A stretch of DNA of 64,000 nt from Mesorhizobium sp. M9A.F.Ca.ET.002.03.1.2 (lineage in GTDB: Bacteria > Pseudomonadota > Alphaproteobacteria > Rhizobiales > Rhizobiaceae). The stretch is taken from the NCBI RefSeq assembly GCF_003952365.1, contig NZ_CP034443.1, positions 4,767,001 to 4,831,000 on the forward strand, written 5' to 3'. The notes below the pieces were generated by a model, which was not told the origin of the DNA, did no database searches, and was given only the letters and a program-made list of their open reading frames with translations. Each line of letters starts with the position of its first letter. Position 1 is the stretch's first letter. This document shows positions 18,434-28,277 of the stretch, in pieces. The position numbers and the translations under genes were made by a program.

Positions 18434-19576
18434 TTGAACGGGATTCTTCAATCGGTTTTCAGCACGGAGGGCTTTTTGCTCGGCACGCTGGTGCCTTTCC
18501 TGTTCGTGCTGACCGTGGTGGTGTTCGTCCACGAGATGGGCCATTACCTCGTCGGGCGCTGGTGCGGCATCGGCGTGAAAGTCTTTTCGATCGGCTTCGG
18601 GCCGGAACTCTTCGGCTTCAATGACAGCCACGGAACGCGCTGGAAACTCTGCGCCATACCGCTCGGCGGTTACGTCAAATTCGTTGGCGACATGAACGCC
18701 ACCTCGAGCCAGCCCAGCTCGGAGGAGATCGAGACGCTGACCGATGCCGAACGCAAGGTCGCTTTTCACACGCAGCCGGTCTGGAAGCGCGCGGCAACCG
18801 TGGTGGCCGGGCCGCTATTCAACTTCCTGCTGACGATCGCCGTCTTTGCGGTGCTGTTTTCCGCCTACGGCCGACCCGTCATGGAGCCAATGGTGGCTGA
18901 AGTCACCGCCGGCAGTCCTGCGGCCAGGGCCGGCATTCTGCCTGGCGACCGATTCGTTAGCGTCGACGGCAGCAAGGTCCAGACCTTCTCCGACGTCCAG
19001 CGTCTGGTTTCAGGCCGCGGCGGGGATACCATCACCTTCGTCATGCTGCGCGACGGCAAGGAGGTCACCGTTACGGCGGCGCCGGAACTGATGGAGCAGC
19101 AAGATGGGCTGGGCAACAAGGTCAAGGTGGCCGTAATCGGCGTCGTCAACAACCAGGAATTCGGTCAACCCAAGCTGATCACCTACAGCCCGGTCGGAGC
19201 GGTAGGGGCGGCGGTCGAGGAGACGGGATATATCATTCAGCGCACCGGTCAGTTCCTGCAGCGTTTCGTCGTCGGTCGCGAGGACAAATGCCAGCTGGGC
19301 GGCCCAATCAAGATCGCAAAGATGTCGGGACAGGCGGCAAAGCTGGGCTTCGAGTGGCTTGTGCAGCTCGTTGCCTTGCTGTCGGTCGGGATCGGTATTC
19401 TCAACCTTTTGCCGATTCCCCCCCTCGACGGCGGCCATCTCCTGTTCTACGGCGTGGAGGCCGTCATTCGGCGACCGGTGTCGGAACGGATGATGGAGAT
19501 GGGCTATAGAGCCGGCCTGCTTCTCGTCTTGGGCTTCATGGGGTTTGTTTTCTGGAACGATCTGTTTGGGTGCTGA
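18434..19576 (+). CDS. rseP: RIP zinc metalloprotease RseP
   Basis: A site-2 intramembrane protease of 380 residues. The first membrane segment carries the zinc site HEMGH (H33, E34, H37); a PDZ domain spans roughly 125-205 (GSPAARAGILPGDRFVSVDG); the C-terminal membrane part has NLLPIPPLDGGH, with the third zinc ligand Asp. In this family it cleaves anti-sigma factors and signal-peptide remnants. The start is a TTG at 18434 with GAGGG six bases upstream; no in-frame ATG gives the conserved N-terminus. It lies between cdsA and bamA, as usual, but without dxr. Confidence 0.96.
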   Translation: MNGILQSVFSTEGFLLGTLVPFLFVLTVVVFVHEMGHYLVGRWCGIGVKVFSIGFGPELFGFNDSHGTRWKLCAIPLGGYVKFVGDMNATSSQPSSEEIETLTDAERKVAFHTQPVWKRAATVVAGPLFNFLLTIAVFAVLFSAYGRPVMEPMVAEVTAGSPAARAGILPGDRFVSVDGSKVQTFSDVQRLVSGRGGDTITFVMLRDGKEVTVTAAPELMEQQDGLGNKVKVAVIGVVNNQEFGQPKLITYSPVGAVGAAVEETGYIIQRTGQFLQRFVVGREDKCQLGGPIKIAKMSGQAAKLGFEWLVQLVALLSVGIGILNLLPIPPLDGGHLLFYGVEAVIRRPVSERMMEMGYRAGLLLVLGFMGFVFWNDLFGC

Positions 19577-19793
19577 AATCATGAAGAAATTTGGCTTCGA
19601 TACACCCAGCGTTGAGACGCCGTTTACCATGCGTGGGGATATGCGTGACGCGAAAGCCACGCAACAGAGTTAAGTAAATACAAATTAACCAGGAGCCTTG
19701 CGTGTAGGGAAAATCCGGTTAATACGGTAGGGGAAATTACCGCACGTCCGGTTTTCTCGCCGTGGGGACTTCGAGAAAAGGTACAAAAGCCCG

Positions 19794-22184
19794 ATGAAGG
19801 CAACATCCAAGTTTCTGAGCGCCGCGTCCGCGGTGGCCCTGTCCGCCGCCCTGGTCGTGCCAGGCGCGCTCGCAGTACAATTCGTTGCCACATCGGCGGC
19901 CGAGGCCGCTGTTGTTTCAAGGGTTGAGGTCAGCGGCAATCAGCGTGTCGACGCCGACACGATCCGAAACTATGTCACGATCAAGCCCGGCAAGGCCTTT
20001 TCCAGCTCCGATGTCGACGATGCGGTCAAGGCGCTGTTCGGCACCGGGCTGTTCTCGGACGTCCAGATCAACCAGGTCGGTTCGACGCTGGTCATCAAGG
20101 TTTCCGAATATCAGGTCGTGAACCAGGTGCTGTTCCAGGGCAACAAGAAGCTCAAGGACAACGCCCTGACGGCTGCGGTCCAGCTGAAGCCGCGCGGAAC
20201 GTTCTCGCAGCAGGCGCTCGATGCTGATGTCGAGGCGGTCAAGGCCGCCTACAGGCGTATCGGTCGCGACGACGCCGCCGTGACCACCCAGATCATGGAT
20301 CTTGGCGACAACCGCGTGAACGTGGTCTTCAACATCAACGAAGGTGGCCGTACCCAGATCGCCGCGATCAATTTCGTCGGCAACAGCGCCTATTCGAGCC
20401 GTCGTCTGTCCGACGTCATCTCTACCAAGCGCTCGTCCGTCCTTTCGTTCGTGCTGCGTGACGACGTCTATGACGAAGACAAGCTGCGCGCCGACCAGGA
20501 ACTGCTGCGCCGTTTTTACTACAATCACGGCTATGCCGACTTCCAGGTGATTTCGGCGGTCGGCGAACTCGACGAAACCACCAACAAATACACGGTGACC
20601 ATCACCGTGCAGGAGGGCGACCGCTACACATTTGGCGACGTCAGCGTCGAGAGCACGATTCCCGAGGTCGACGGCGCGTCGCTGCAGTCGGTGGTCGAGA
20701 CCCACAAGGGCGATGTCTACAACGCCAAGAACGTCGAGGACACCATCATCGCGCTGACCGAGAAGGTCGCCGGTTCTGGGTACGCCTTCGCCCAGGTGAC
20801 GCCGCGCGGCGACCGCAATTTCGAGAACCACACGATTTCGGTTGTCTATACGATCGACCAGGGCACCAAGGCCTATGTCGAGCGCATCGAGATTCGCGGC
20901 AACGACCGGACACGTGACTATGTCATTCGCCGCGAATTCGACGTGAGTGAGGGCGATGCCTTCAACCAGGTGCTCATCCAGCGCGCGAAGAAGCGGCTGG
21001 AAGCGCTCGATTATTTTGAAAAAGTCGAGGTTTCCACTGTGCCCGGCTCCGAGCCGGATCAGGTCGTGCTCGTGGTCGATGTGGTCGAGAAATCGACCGG
21101 CGAGTTCTCGGTCGGCGCCGGCTATTCGACCGGCGGCGACACGGCGGGCCCGTCCGTCGAAGGATCGATCACCGAGCGCAACTTCCTCGGGCGCGGCCAG
21201 TTCATCAGGCTATCCGCGGGCGGCGGCAAGAATTCGCGCGACTATGCGTTCTCCTTCACCGAGCCCTATTTCCTCGGGCGTCGTATTGCCGCCGGCTTCG
21301 ACGTCTTCCACCGGACCAGGCAATACGACGACTACGAGAGCGAGACGACAGGCGCGACGGTGCGCTTCGGCCTGCCGATCACCGACAACATCTCGACGCA
21401 GCTCGCGTATAATATCTCGCAGGAGAAGTATAAGCTCGATGAAGGCTGCGAGACCGCCGGCGATTACGATCCCCTCAAATGCGACGTTTCTCAGGCAATC
21501 CTTGAAGGTATTGACGAAAGCCCGTGGCTCAAGTCATCGGTCAGCCTCGGCTTGGTCTATAACACCATCGACGATATGAAGAACCCGCATGAAGGCATCT
21601 ACGCCAATGTGACCACGGAAGTGGCCGGCCTCGGCGGTGATGCCCAATTCGTCAAGGTGACGGGGCGCACCAGCGTCTACCAGACATTGTCGGAGCAGCT
21701 CGATCTGGTGGGCCTGATTTCGGGCGGTGCCGGCCATGTCCAAGGCTATGGCAGCGAAGACCTGCGCATCTTCGATCATTTCCAGAGCAACGATCGCATG
21801 ATTCGCGGCTTTGCCTATGGCGGTATCGGTCCTGTGGATCCGACGACTGGCGATCACCTCGGCGGTACTACTTATTTCCATGCCTCGGCGGAGGCTCAAT
21901 TCCCGATGCCGGTCATTCCGGAGAGCTTCGGTTTGCGCGGCGCGGTCTTCGCTGATGCGGCAACGCTTTATGGCAGCAAGATCAACCGGCACCTTAACGA
22001 TGGCAATCCGGCCAACGATATAACCATTGCGGGCACCGGCATGGAATGGCGTGCCTCGGTCGGTGTCGGTCTCATGTGGGCGTCGCCCTTCGGTCCGATT
22101 CGCATCGACTATGCGGTCCCGGTCAAGAAGGAAGACGACGACGACGTGCAGGAATTCAACTTCGGCATATCGACCCGCTTCTGA
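19794..22184 (+). CDS. bamA: Outer membrane protein assembly factor BamA
   Basis: BamA folds beta-barrel proteins into the outer membrane. The 796-residue protein has a signal peptide (hydrophobic 10-27, then SAAEAAVV), five POTRA repeats to about residue 430 (each with the GN/GD-type turns, such as VSGNQRVDADTIRNYV and FQGNKKLKDNAL), and a 16-strand barrel. The barrel has GAGYSTGGDTAGPSVEGSITERNFLGRGQ and the RGF-like loop MIRGFAYGGIGP, ending in aromatic F (ISTRF), the C-terminal barrel signal. The ATG start has GAAAAGG upstream. The usual neighbour skp is absent; lpxD follows. Confidence 0.97.
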   Translation: MKATSKFLSAASAVALSAALVVPGALAVQFVATSAAEAAVVSRVEVSGNQRVDADTIRNYVTIKPGKAFSSSDVDDAVKALFGTGLFSDVQINQVGSTLVIKVSEYQVVNQVLFQGNKKLKDNALTAAVQLKPRGTFSQQALDADVEAVKAAYRRIGRDDAAVTTQIMDLGDNRVNVVFNINEGGRTQIAAINFVGNSAYSSRRLSDVISTKRSSVLSFVLRDDVYDEDKLRADQELLRRFYYNHGYADFQVISAVGELDETTNKYTVTITVQEGDRYTFGDVSVESTIPEVDGASLQSVVETHKGDVYNAKNVEDTIIALTEKVAGSGYAFAQVTPRGDRNFENHTISVVYTIDQGTKAYVERIEIRGNDRTRDYVIRREFDVSEGDAFNQVLIQRAKKRLEALDYFEKVEVSTVPGSEPDQVVLVVDVVEKSTGEFSVGAGYSTGGDTAGPSVEGSITERNFLGRGQFIRLSAGGGKNSRDYAFSFTEPYFLGRRIAAGFDVFHRTRQYDDYESETTGATVRFGLPITDNISTQLAYNISQEKYKLDEGCETAGDYDPLKCDVSQAILEGIDESPWLKSSVSLGLVYNTIDDMKNPHEGIYANVTTEVAGLGGDAQFVKVTGRTSVYQTLSEQLDLVGLISGGAGHVQGYGSEDLRIFDHFQSNDRMIRGFAYGGIGPVDPTTGDHLGGTTYFHASAEAQFPMPVIPESFGLRGAVFADAATLYGSKINRHLNDGNPANDITIAGTGMEWRASVGVGLMWASPFGPIRIDYAVPVKKEDDDDVQEFNFGISTRF

Positions 22185-22200
22185 TTGGCGGACATCGATG

Positions 22201-22225
22201 CTTCCGGGCCATTGTGGTCCGGAAG
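22201..22225 (+). other. Hairpin between bamA and lpxD
   Basis: CTTCCGG-g-CCA-ttg-TGG-t-CCGGAAG forms a stable stem directly after bamA but has no T tract. It may act as an RNA processing or stability element rather than a full terminator, since lpxD follows within 76 bases of the bamA stop. Confidence 0.5.
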
Positions 22226-22260
22226 AGAGTGATCCGACCTAGCTGGATATAGCTTCTGGA

Positions 22261-23319
22261 ATGACCGATCCGGTGTTCTTCGCGCCATCACGCCGGTATA
22301 CGGCAGGCGAAGTCGCGAATCTGACCGGCTCGGTGCTCGTCGATGCCGGCCAGTCCGATATATCGATCGAAGCCTTGGCGCCGGCAAGCGAAGGCGGCGA
22401 GCATGCGCTTGTCTTCGTCGATGGCAGACGCAACTTCGCGCTGATGCAATCGCTGCGGGCAGCGGCGGTTCTCTGCCCCGCCGAGTTTGCCGGCAAGGCC
22501 CCGGCAGGCATTGCCGTCCTGGTCCATCCGCGCCCGCAACAGGCTTTCGCGATGGTTGGACGCCTTCTTTTCCCGGCGGCCGCGACACCGGCGCCGCTGA
22601 CCGGTGAAACCGGCATCTCGCCGCATGCGCATATCGATCCATCGGCGCATATCGAAGCCGGCGCGATCGTCGAGGCCGGCGCGGTCATCGGCCCCCGCGC
22701 TTCTGTCGGCAGCGGAACCGTCATTGCTCCTCATGCCGTTATCGGTCCTTCCTGCCAGTTCGGCCGCGACGGCTATGTCGGCCCGGGCGCCAGCATCCAG
22801 TACGCGCTGATCGGCAACCGCGTCATCGTGCATGGCGGCGCCCGCATCGGTCAGGACGGTTTTGGCTTCGTGGCCGGCGCCAAGGGCCCGGAACGCGTTC
22901 CGCAAATCGGCCGGGTCATTATCCAGGACGATGTCGAGATCGGCTCGAACACCACGGTCGATCGTGGCGCCATGTCCGACACGATCATCGGTCAAGGCAC
23001 CAAGATCGACAATCTGGTGCAGATCGCTCATAACGTCCGCATCGGCCGCAATTGCATAATCGCCGGCCTTTCGGGTATTTCCGGTTCCGTAACGGTGGGC
23101 GACAACGTCACCATGGGTGGCGGTGTCGGCCTTGCCGATCACCTGACCATCGGGACGGGGGCCAAGCTTGCCGCAAGAAGTGGGTTCATGAGCAACGTCC
23201 CCGCAGGCGAGATTTGGGGAGGGTATCCGGCACAGCCGATGGCGGAAGCCATGCGGGAGATTGCCGCTTTGCGAAGACTGGCCAGGGCGCGGAAATCGAG
23301 CAACGGGGGAAATAGCTGA
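22261..23319 (+). CDS. lpxD: UDP-3-O-(3-hydroxyacyl)glucosamine N-acyltransferase
   Basis: LpxD adds the N-linked hydroxyacyl chain in lipid A synthesis. The 352-residue protein has an N-terminal uridine-binding domain ([15 protein letters not shown]...), then many hexapeptide repeats forming a left-handed beta helix ([23 protein letters not shown]...). The active-site region [15 protein letters not shown] carries the catalytic His. The C-terminal helix is [14 protein letters not shown]. It ends one base before fabZ, and with fabZ, lpxA, lpxI and lpxB forms the lipid A operon. Confidence 0.96.
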   Translation: MTDPVFFAPSRRYTAGEVANLTGSVLVDAGQSDISIEALAPASEGGEHALVFVDGRRNFALMQSLRAAAVLCPAEFAGKAPAGIAVLVHPRPQQAFAMVGRLLFPAAATPAPLTGETGISPHAHIDPSAHIEAGAIVEAGAVIGPRASVGSGTVIAPHAVIGPSCQFGRDGYVGPGASIQYALIGNRVIVHGGARIGQDGFGFVAGAKGPERVPQIGRVIIQDDVEIGSNTTVDRGAMSDTIIGQGTKIDNLVQIAHNVRIGRNCIIAGLSGISGSVTVGDNVTMGGGVGLADHLTIGTGAKLAARSGFMSNVPAGEIWGGYPAQPMAEAMREIAALRRLARARKSSNGGNS

Positions 23320-23320
23320 G

Positions 23321-23776
23321 ATGGCGGCGACAACGCTCGAAGCGGTCGACATATTGGGGCTGATGAAGCTCCTGCCGCATCGCTATCCGTTCCTGATGAT
23401 CGACCGCATCATCGACATCGACGGCGACGAGTCCGCTATCGGCGTCAAGAACGTGACCATAAACGAGCCGCATTTTCAGGGTCATTTCCCGGATCAGCCG
23501 GTCATGCCCGGCGTGCTGATCGTCGAGGCGATGGCGCAGACGGCCGGCGCCATCTGCATCCGCAGTCTTGGCACCGAAAAACCATCGCTGGTCTATTTCC
23601 TGACCATCGACAACGCCAAATTCCGTAAACCGGTCGTTCCGGGCGATCAGTTGAAAATCCATGTCAAGAAAATCAAGAAACGCGGCAATCTTCTCAAATT
23701 CGGCTGCGAGGCTCTGGTCGACGGCGTCAAGGCCGCGGAAGCGGAGATCTCGGCGATGATGGTGGCGAGCGCCTGA
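23321..23776 (+). CDS. fabZ: 3-hydroxyacyl-ACP dehydratase FabZ
   Basis: FabZ dehydrates 3-hydroxyacyl-ACP in fatty acid elongation and competes with LpxA for 3-hydroxymyristoyl-ACP, hence its place in this operon. The 151-residue hot-dog protein has [13 protein letters not shown] with the first block, [20 protein letters not shown] with catalytic His and Glu, and the C-terminal [12 protein letters not shown]. The start at 23321 lies one base after the lpxD stop; an earlier in-frame ATG at 23261 would run inside lpxD. Confidence 0.97.
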   Translation: MAATTLEAVDILGLMKLLPHRYPFLMIDRIIDIDGDESAIGVKNVTINEPHFQGHFPDQPVMPGVLIVEAMAQTAGAICIRSLGTEKPSLVYFLTIDNAKFRKPVVPGDQLKIHVKKIKKRGNLLKFGCEALVDGVKAAEAEISAMMVASA

Positions 23777-23783
23777 CGATCGA

Positions 23784-24623
23784 ATGCTCATGAAAATTCA
23801 GACAGTCATCCATCCATCGTCGGTCATCGAGGCAGGCGCTAAAATCGGCGTAGGCGTCCGCATCGGGCCGTTCTGCCACATCAGTGCCGACGCGGTGATC
23901 GGCGACCGCGTCGAACTGGTCAGCCACGTCTCGGTGTTGGGCGCGACCACCATCGGTGCGTCGACCAAGGTCTATCCGATGGCGATACTGGGCGGGCCGC
24001 CGCAGAACACCAAGCACAAGGGCGGCCGCACCACGCTGGTTATCGGGGAGAACTGCACGATCCGCGAAGGCGTGACCATGCATCTCGGCACCGATTCCAG
24101 CCGCGGCGAGACGACGATCGGCGATAACGGCAACTTCCTTGCCTACGCTCACATCGCCCATGACTGCGTCGTCGGCAAGAACGCCACCTTCGCCAATCAG
24201 GCGACGCTGGGCGGCCATTGCGAGATCGGCGACAACGTCTATATCGGCGGCCTCACCGCTGTTCATCAATTTGTCCGCGTCGGCGACAATGCGTTTCTCG
24301 GTGGTTGCTCGGCAATCGTTGGCGATGTCATCCCCTATGCCATCGCGGTCGGCAATCGGGCGAGCCTTCGCGGCCTCAACATCATCGGCCTGAAGCGCGC
24401 CGGGCTGCCGCGCTCCGAGATCCATATGCTGCGCAAGGCCTACAGGACGATCTTCGATCGCTCCCGAACCGTCGGCGAGAACATCGAGTTCGCCAAGGCG
24501 GAATTCGCCTCGTCGCCGACCGCCATGAAAATCATCGATTTCATCGCCAGTCGCGGCAAGCGGCACTACGCCGTCCCGTCGCTCAAGGCTGGCGACGGCG
24601 AGAATGCCGATGACGAAGATTAG
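23784..24623 (+). CDS. lpxA: Acyl-ACP-UDP-N-acetylglucosamine O-acyltransferase
   Basis: LpxA catalyses the first step of lipid A synthesis. The 279-residue protein has hexapeptide repeats from residue ~7 (IHPSSVIEAGAKIGVGVRIGPFCHISADAVIGD) to ~190, the active-site block AYAHIAHDCVVGKNATFANQATLGGH, and the C-terminal helical domain IGLKRAGLPRSEIHMLRKAYR. ATGs at 23784 and 23790 are both possible; the second gives the usual short N-terminus. It sits 7 bases after fabZ. Confidence 0.97.
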   Translation: MLMKIQTVIHPSSVIEAGAKIGVGVRIGPFCHISADAVIGDRVELVSHVSVLGATTIGASTKVYPMAILGGPPQNTKHKGGRTTLVIGENCTIREGVTMHLGTDSSRGETTIGDNGNFLAYAHIAHDCVVGKNATFANQATLGGHCEIGDNVYIGGLTAVHQFVRVGDNAFLGGCSAIVGDVIPYAIAVGNRASLRGLNIIGLKRAGLPRSEIHMLRKAYRTIFDRSRTVGENIEFAKAEFASSPTAMKIIDFIASRGKRHYAVPSLKAGDGENADDED

Positions 24624-24629
24624 GGGCAG

Positions 24630-25532
24630 ATGACGAAGACTGAGGCCACCCGGATGGGCCTTGATCTCGCGCCGGACGCCAAGGTCGGCATCATCGCCGG
24701 CGGCGGCAGTCTGCCGGTCGAAGTTGCCAGGGCCCTTGCCCGGCAAGGCAAGTCTCCCTTCGTGGTGATGGCGGCGGGCGAGGTCGACCGCATATCAGAC
24801 TTCGACGACTATGAGCAGGCGACCTTGAGGCTGGAGGATGTCGGCTCATTGCTGCCGACGCTCAAAAGTCATCATGTTACCCATCTGGTGACCGCGGGCC
24901 ATATCACACGCCGCCCTAGGCTGAGCGCCATGCGCCTTAATTTCGGCCTGCTCGCTTGGGTGCCCAGCCTTCTTGTCGGTGTAACCCAAGGCGACGACAC
25001 CGTGCTGAAACTGTTCGTGCGAAGGATCGAGCGCAGCGGCATCAAGGTCGTCGGCGCCCATGAGATCGTGCCGGAACTGGTCGCAGCCGAAGGGGCGCTG
25101 ACCAAGGCGGCGCCGCGAAAATCCGACTGGCGCGACATCGAAGCGGCGCATGCTGCGGCAAAGGCCATCGGCGCGCTGGATATCGGCCAGGCGGCTGTTG
25201 CGGTCGGTGGCCGCGCCATCGCGCTGGAAGGCGTCGAGGGAACCGACGGATTGCTCGAGCGAACAAGGCAGTTGCGCGGTCATGGCAGGTTGGCTGGCAG
25301 AACGCGCGGCGTCCTGGTCAAATGCGCCAAGCCCGGCCAGGAGCTGCGCGCCGATCTGCCTTCCATCGGGCCGCAGACGGTAGATGCGGCGCATGCCGCC
25401 GGACTTGCCGGTATTGCCGTCGAAGCCGGCCGCTCGCTAATTCTGGAAGGCCCCGCCGTCGTCGCCCGCGCCAATGCGCTCGGCCTGTTCGTGGTCGGCC
25501 TGCCTGCTGCGGAGCCGGCGCATGGCAAATGA
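24630..25532 (+). CDS. lpxI: UDP-2,3-diacylglucosamine pyrophosphatase LpxI
   Basis: LpxI (formerly DUF1009) replaces LpxH in alphaproteobacteria and makes lipid X. The 300-residue protein shows the N-terminal VGIIAGGGSLPVEVARALARQGK and HLVTAGHITRRPRLSAM blocks, then the C-terminal VGGRAIALEGVEGTDGLLERTRQL and VLVKCAKPGQELRADLPSIGPQTVD, which contain the conserved catalytic Asp region. It overlaps lpxB by 11 bases. Confidence 0.95.
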   Translation: MTKTEATRMGLDLAPDAKVGIIAGGGSLPVEVARALARQGKSPFVVMAAGEVDRISDFDDYEQATLRLEDVGSLLPTLKSHHVTHLVTAGHITRRPRLSAMRLNFGLLAWVPSLLVGVTQGDDTVLKLFVRRIERSGIKVVGAHEIVPELVAAEGALTKAAPRKSDWRDIEAAHAAAKAIGALDIGQAAVAVGGRAIALEGVEGTDGLLERTRQLRGHGRLAGRTRGVLVKCAKPGQELRADLPSIGPQTVDAAHAAGLAGIAVEAGRSLILEGPAVVARANALGLFVVGLPAAEPAHGK

Positions 25533-26691
25533 GAAACCGCTGAAGATCGCCATCGTCGCCGGCGAGGAGTCCGGCGACCTGCTTGGCGCCGACATCGTGG
25601 AGGCGCTCAAGCGCGCGACCGGACGCGAGGTTCGGCTCGTCGGCATTGGTGGCCGCCATTTGCAGGCGCTCGGCCTCGCTCCGCTCTTCGACGGCGCCGA
25701 GATCGCGCTTACGGGATTGAGCGCCATCCTGCGTGACCTGCCGCGCCTGATGCGGCGGATCAGCCAGACAGCCAGTGCGGTCGCCGGCGAAAAGCCCGAC
25801 TGCCTCATCACCATCGACAGTCCGGATTTTTCGCTGCGCGTGGCGAAGAAGGTTCGCGCCGCCGATCCCGCAATCCCGATCGTCCACTATGTCTGCCCGA
25901 GCGTCTGGGCGTGGCGGCCGGGCAGGGCGGTGGCGATGAAGCCATATGTCGACCATATCCTTTGTATCCTGCCTTTCGAGGTGAAGGAACTCGCCCGCCT
26001 CGGCGGACCGCCCGGAACTTATGTCGGTCATCGCCTTGCGCATGATCCTGGCGTGCTCGGCGCAGCCAAGGCGCAAAGCTCGCCGCGCGACCTGTCCGAA
26101 GATCGCGTAAAGACACTGCTTGTGCTGCCCGGCTCGCGTCGCGGCGAGGTGCGACGCCTGGTCGACCCGTTCGGCAAGACGGTCTCGATCCTGCGCGCGC
26201 GCGGGCATCGCTTGCGCCTGCTGTTGCCGACGGTGCCGCATGTTGCCGACCTGGTCAGGGCTTCGGTGGCAAGCTGGGACGAGAAGCCGGAGATCATCCT
26301 TGATCCCGAACGCAAATGGCAGGCTTTCGGCAAGGCCGATGCGGCGTTGATCGCGTCGGGAACGGTGTCGCTGGAACTGGCGCTGTCGGGTGTGCCGATG
26401 GTCTCCTGCTACCGCTTCGATCCGGTCATGCGGATGGCCCAGAGCCTGATCACCGTATGGAGCGCCGCCTTGCCCAATCTTATCGCCGACCGCCCGGTCG
26501 TGCCGGAAAGCTACAACGAATATGTGCGGCCGCACTATCTGGCGCGGCAGTTGGAGGCGCTATTTGCCGATACCCCCTATCGGGCATGGCAGAAGGACGG
26601 TTTTGCCGAGGTGGCCAGACGCATGGCCGTCGACAGAGCTTCTGGCGATATCGCGGCGGAGGTGGTGATGGGCATGGTGAATGGTAAATAG
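25522..26691 (+). CDS. lpxB: Lipid-A-disaccharide synthase
   Basis: LpxB joins UDP-2,3-diacylglucosamine and lipid X. The 389-residue GT19 protein has KIAIVAGEESGDLLGADIVEAL at the N-terminus, VCPSVWAWRPGRAVAMKPYVDHILCILPFE in the middle, and a C-terminal ASGTVSLELALSGVPMVSCYR and YNEYVRP block. The last codons (MGMVNGK) lie in a heptanucleotide repeat, so the extreme C-terminus may have been altered by repeat growth. It is the last gene of the lipid A operon, convergent with gltA. Confidence 0.96.
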   Translation: MANEKPLKIAIVAGEESGDLLGADIVEALKRATGREVRLVGIGGRHLQALGLAPLFDGAEIALTGLSAILRDLPRLMRRISQTASAVAGEKPDCLITIDSPDFSLRVAKKVRAADPAIPIVHYVCPSVWAWRPGRAVAMKPYVDHILCILPFEVKELARLGGPPGTYVGHRLAHDPGVLGAAKAQSSPRDLSEDRVKTLLVLPGSRRGEVRRLVDPFGKTVSILRARGHRLRLLLPTVPHVADLVRASVASWDEKPEIILDPERKWQAFGKADAALIASGTVSLELALSGVPMVSCYRFDPVMRMAQSLITVWSAALPNLIADRPVVPESYNEYVRPHYLARQLEALFADTPYRAWQKDGFAEVARRMAVDRASGDIAAEVVMGMVNGK

Positions 26692-26771
26692 TGAATGGTG
26701 AATAGCCTGGCTATGGACGCCTGAGTGGCGCGCCGTTACTTCCATTCACCATTCACCATTCACCATTCACC
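26674..26771. repeat. Inverted heptanucleotide repeats at the lpxB/gltA convergence
   Basis: The left arm (26674-26704) is about four imperfect copies of ATGGTGA; the right arm (26743-26771) is four copies of the complement TCACCAT. They face each other across about 38 bases and could form a ~28-bp hairpin. The left arm includes the end and stop codon of lpxB; the right arm includes the stop codon of gltA. It may serve as a bidirectional terminator. Confidence 0.8.
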
Positions 26772-28095
26772 GCTTGGCGATCGGCACGTAGTCGCGTTCC
26801 GGCGCGCCTGTATAGAGCTGGCGCGGGCGGCCGATCTTCTGATGCGGATCCTCGATCATCTCTTTCCACTGCGCGATCCAGCCGACGGTGCGGGCGACCG
26901 CGAACAGCACGGTAAACATGGTGGTGGGGAAGCCCAGCGCCTTCAGCGTGATGCCGGAATAGAAATCGACATTCGGATAAAGCTTCTTCTCGATGAAATA
27001 AGGGTCGGTCAGCGCGATCTTTTCCAGCTCCATGGCGATGTCGAGCAGCGGATCGTCCTTGATGCCGAGTTCGCCCAGAACCTCATGCGCGGTCTTCTGC
27101 ATGATCTTGGCGCGCGGATCGTAATTCTTGTAGACGCGGTGGCCAAAGCCCATCAATCGGAACGGATCGTTCTTGTCCTTGGCGCGGGCTATGAATTCCG
27201 GGATATGGTCGACATGGCCGATCTCGCCCAGCATGTTCAAGGCCGCCTCGTTGGCGCCGCCATGGGCCGGCCCCCACAGACAGGCGATGCCGGCGGCGAT
27301 GCAGGCAAAGGGATTGGCGCCCGACGAGCCGGCGAGGCGGACGGTCGAGGTCGAGGCGTTCTGCTCGTGATCGGCGTGCAGGATGAAGATGCGCTCCATC
27401 GCACGCGCCAGCACCGGGTTGATCTTGTATTCCTCGCACGGCACGGCAAAGCACATATGCAGGAAGTTGGCCGCGAAATTCAGCTCGTTCTTCGGGTAAA
27501 TGAAGGGCTGGCCGATATGGTATTTGTAGGCCATCGCCGCGATCGTCGGCATCTTGGCGATCAGCCGCATCGATGCGACCATACGCTGATACGGGTCCGA
27601 AATGTCGGTGGAATCGTGATAGAAGGCCGACAGCGCGCCGACCACGCCGCACATCACGGCCATCGGGTGCGCGTCGCGGCGAAAGCCGGTGAAGAAGCGC
27701 GACATCTGCTCATGCACCATGGTGTGGCGCGTCACGCGGTAGTCGAAGTCGTCCTTTTGCGCCTTGGTCGGCAATTCGCCGTAAAGCAAGAGATAGCAGA
27801 CTTCGAGGAAGTCGCCATGCTCGGCCAGCTGGTCGATCGGATAGCCGCGATGCAAAAGGATGCCGGCATCGCCATCGATGAAGGTGATTTCCGACTCGCA
27901 GCTTGCCGTCGACGTGAAGCCGGGATCGTAGGTGAAGGCCCCGGTGGTGCTATAAAGCGAGCCAATGTCGATGACATCAGGTCCGACCGAGCCGCTTCGC
28001 ACCTTCAACTCGTGAGTTTTACCACCGAGTTCCAGTTTTGCAGTCGACGCGTGGGTTTTGCCGCCAAATTCCAGTCTTGTCGCAGCTTCGGACAT
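26767..28095 (-). CDS. gltA: Citrate synthase
   Basis: GltA condenses oxaloacetate and acetyl-CoA. The 442-residue protein is the long, type II proteobacterial form, with the core [26 protein letters not shown], a [45 protein letters not shown] active-site region and [15 protein letters not shown]. The N-terminus holds a near-duplication: LEFGGKTH at about residues 8-15 and LELGGKTH at 21-28, encoded by related DNA. The start at 28095 follows AAAAAAGGAG; an upstream in-frame start at 28191 adds unconserved sequence. Confidence 0.96.
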   Translation of the reverse strand: MSEAATRLEFGGKTHASTAKLELGGKTHELKVRSGSVGPDVIDIGSLYSTTGAFTYDPGFTSTASCESEITFIDGDAGILLHRGYPIDQLAEHGDFLEVCYLLLYGELPTKAQKDDFDYRVTRHTMVHEQMSRFFTGFRRDAHPMAVMCGVVGALSAFYHDSTDISDPYQRMVASMRLIAKMPTIAAMAYKYHIGQPFIYPKNELNFAANFLHMCFAVPCEEYKINPVLARAMERIFILHADHEQNASTSTVRLAGSSGANPFACIAAGIACLWGPAHGGANEAALNMLGEIGHVDHIPEFIARAKDKNDPFRLMGFGHRVYKNYDPRAKIMQKTAHEVLGELGIKDDPLLDIAMELEKIALTDPYFIEKKLYPNVDFYSGITLKALGFPTTMFTVLFAVARTVGWIAQWKEMIEDPHQKIGRPRQLYTGAPERDYVPIAKR

Positions 28096-28277
28096 TGCAA
28101 ACTCCTTTTTTGTTTCTTCATGCCGGCAAAGGCGAAATATCCGCAACGCAACACGTCGAAAGCATTCGAATGCTCGTGTTTGCGCCCGCAATTGGATTTG
28201 CGTGCCAAATTGGGCCAGAACCTAATGTTGCACTGCGAAAGCCGCCTTTCAATGCCAATCTTTTTGGGCCAGTTCTC

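Noticed and set aside
19581..19673. 30-codon open frame between rseP and bamA beginning MKKFGFD
   Set aside because: No clear ribosome site and no known family; may be chance. The 217-base gap otherwise holds only the bamA promoter region.
22201..22225. bamA hairpin as a full terminator
   Set aside because: No T run follows, and lpxD probably depends at least partly on readthrough.
26743..26771. Short direct repeats as a CRISPR-like array
   Set aside because: Seven-base units without spacers; they are a simple tandem repeat.
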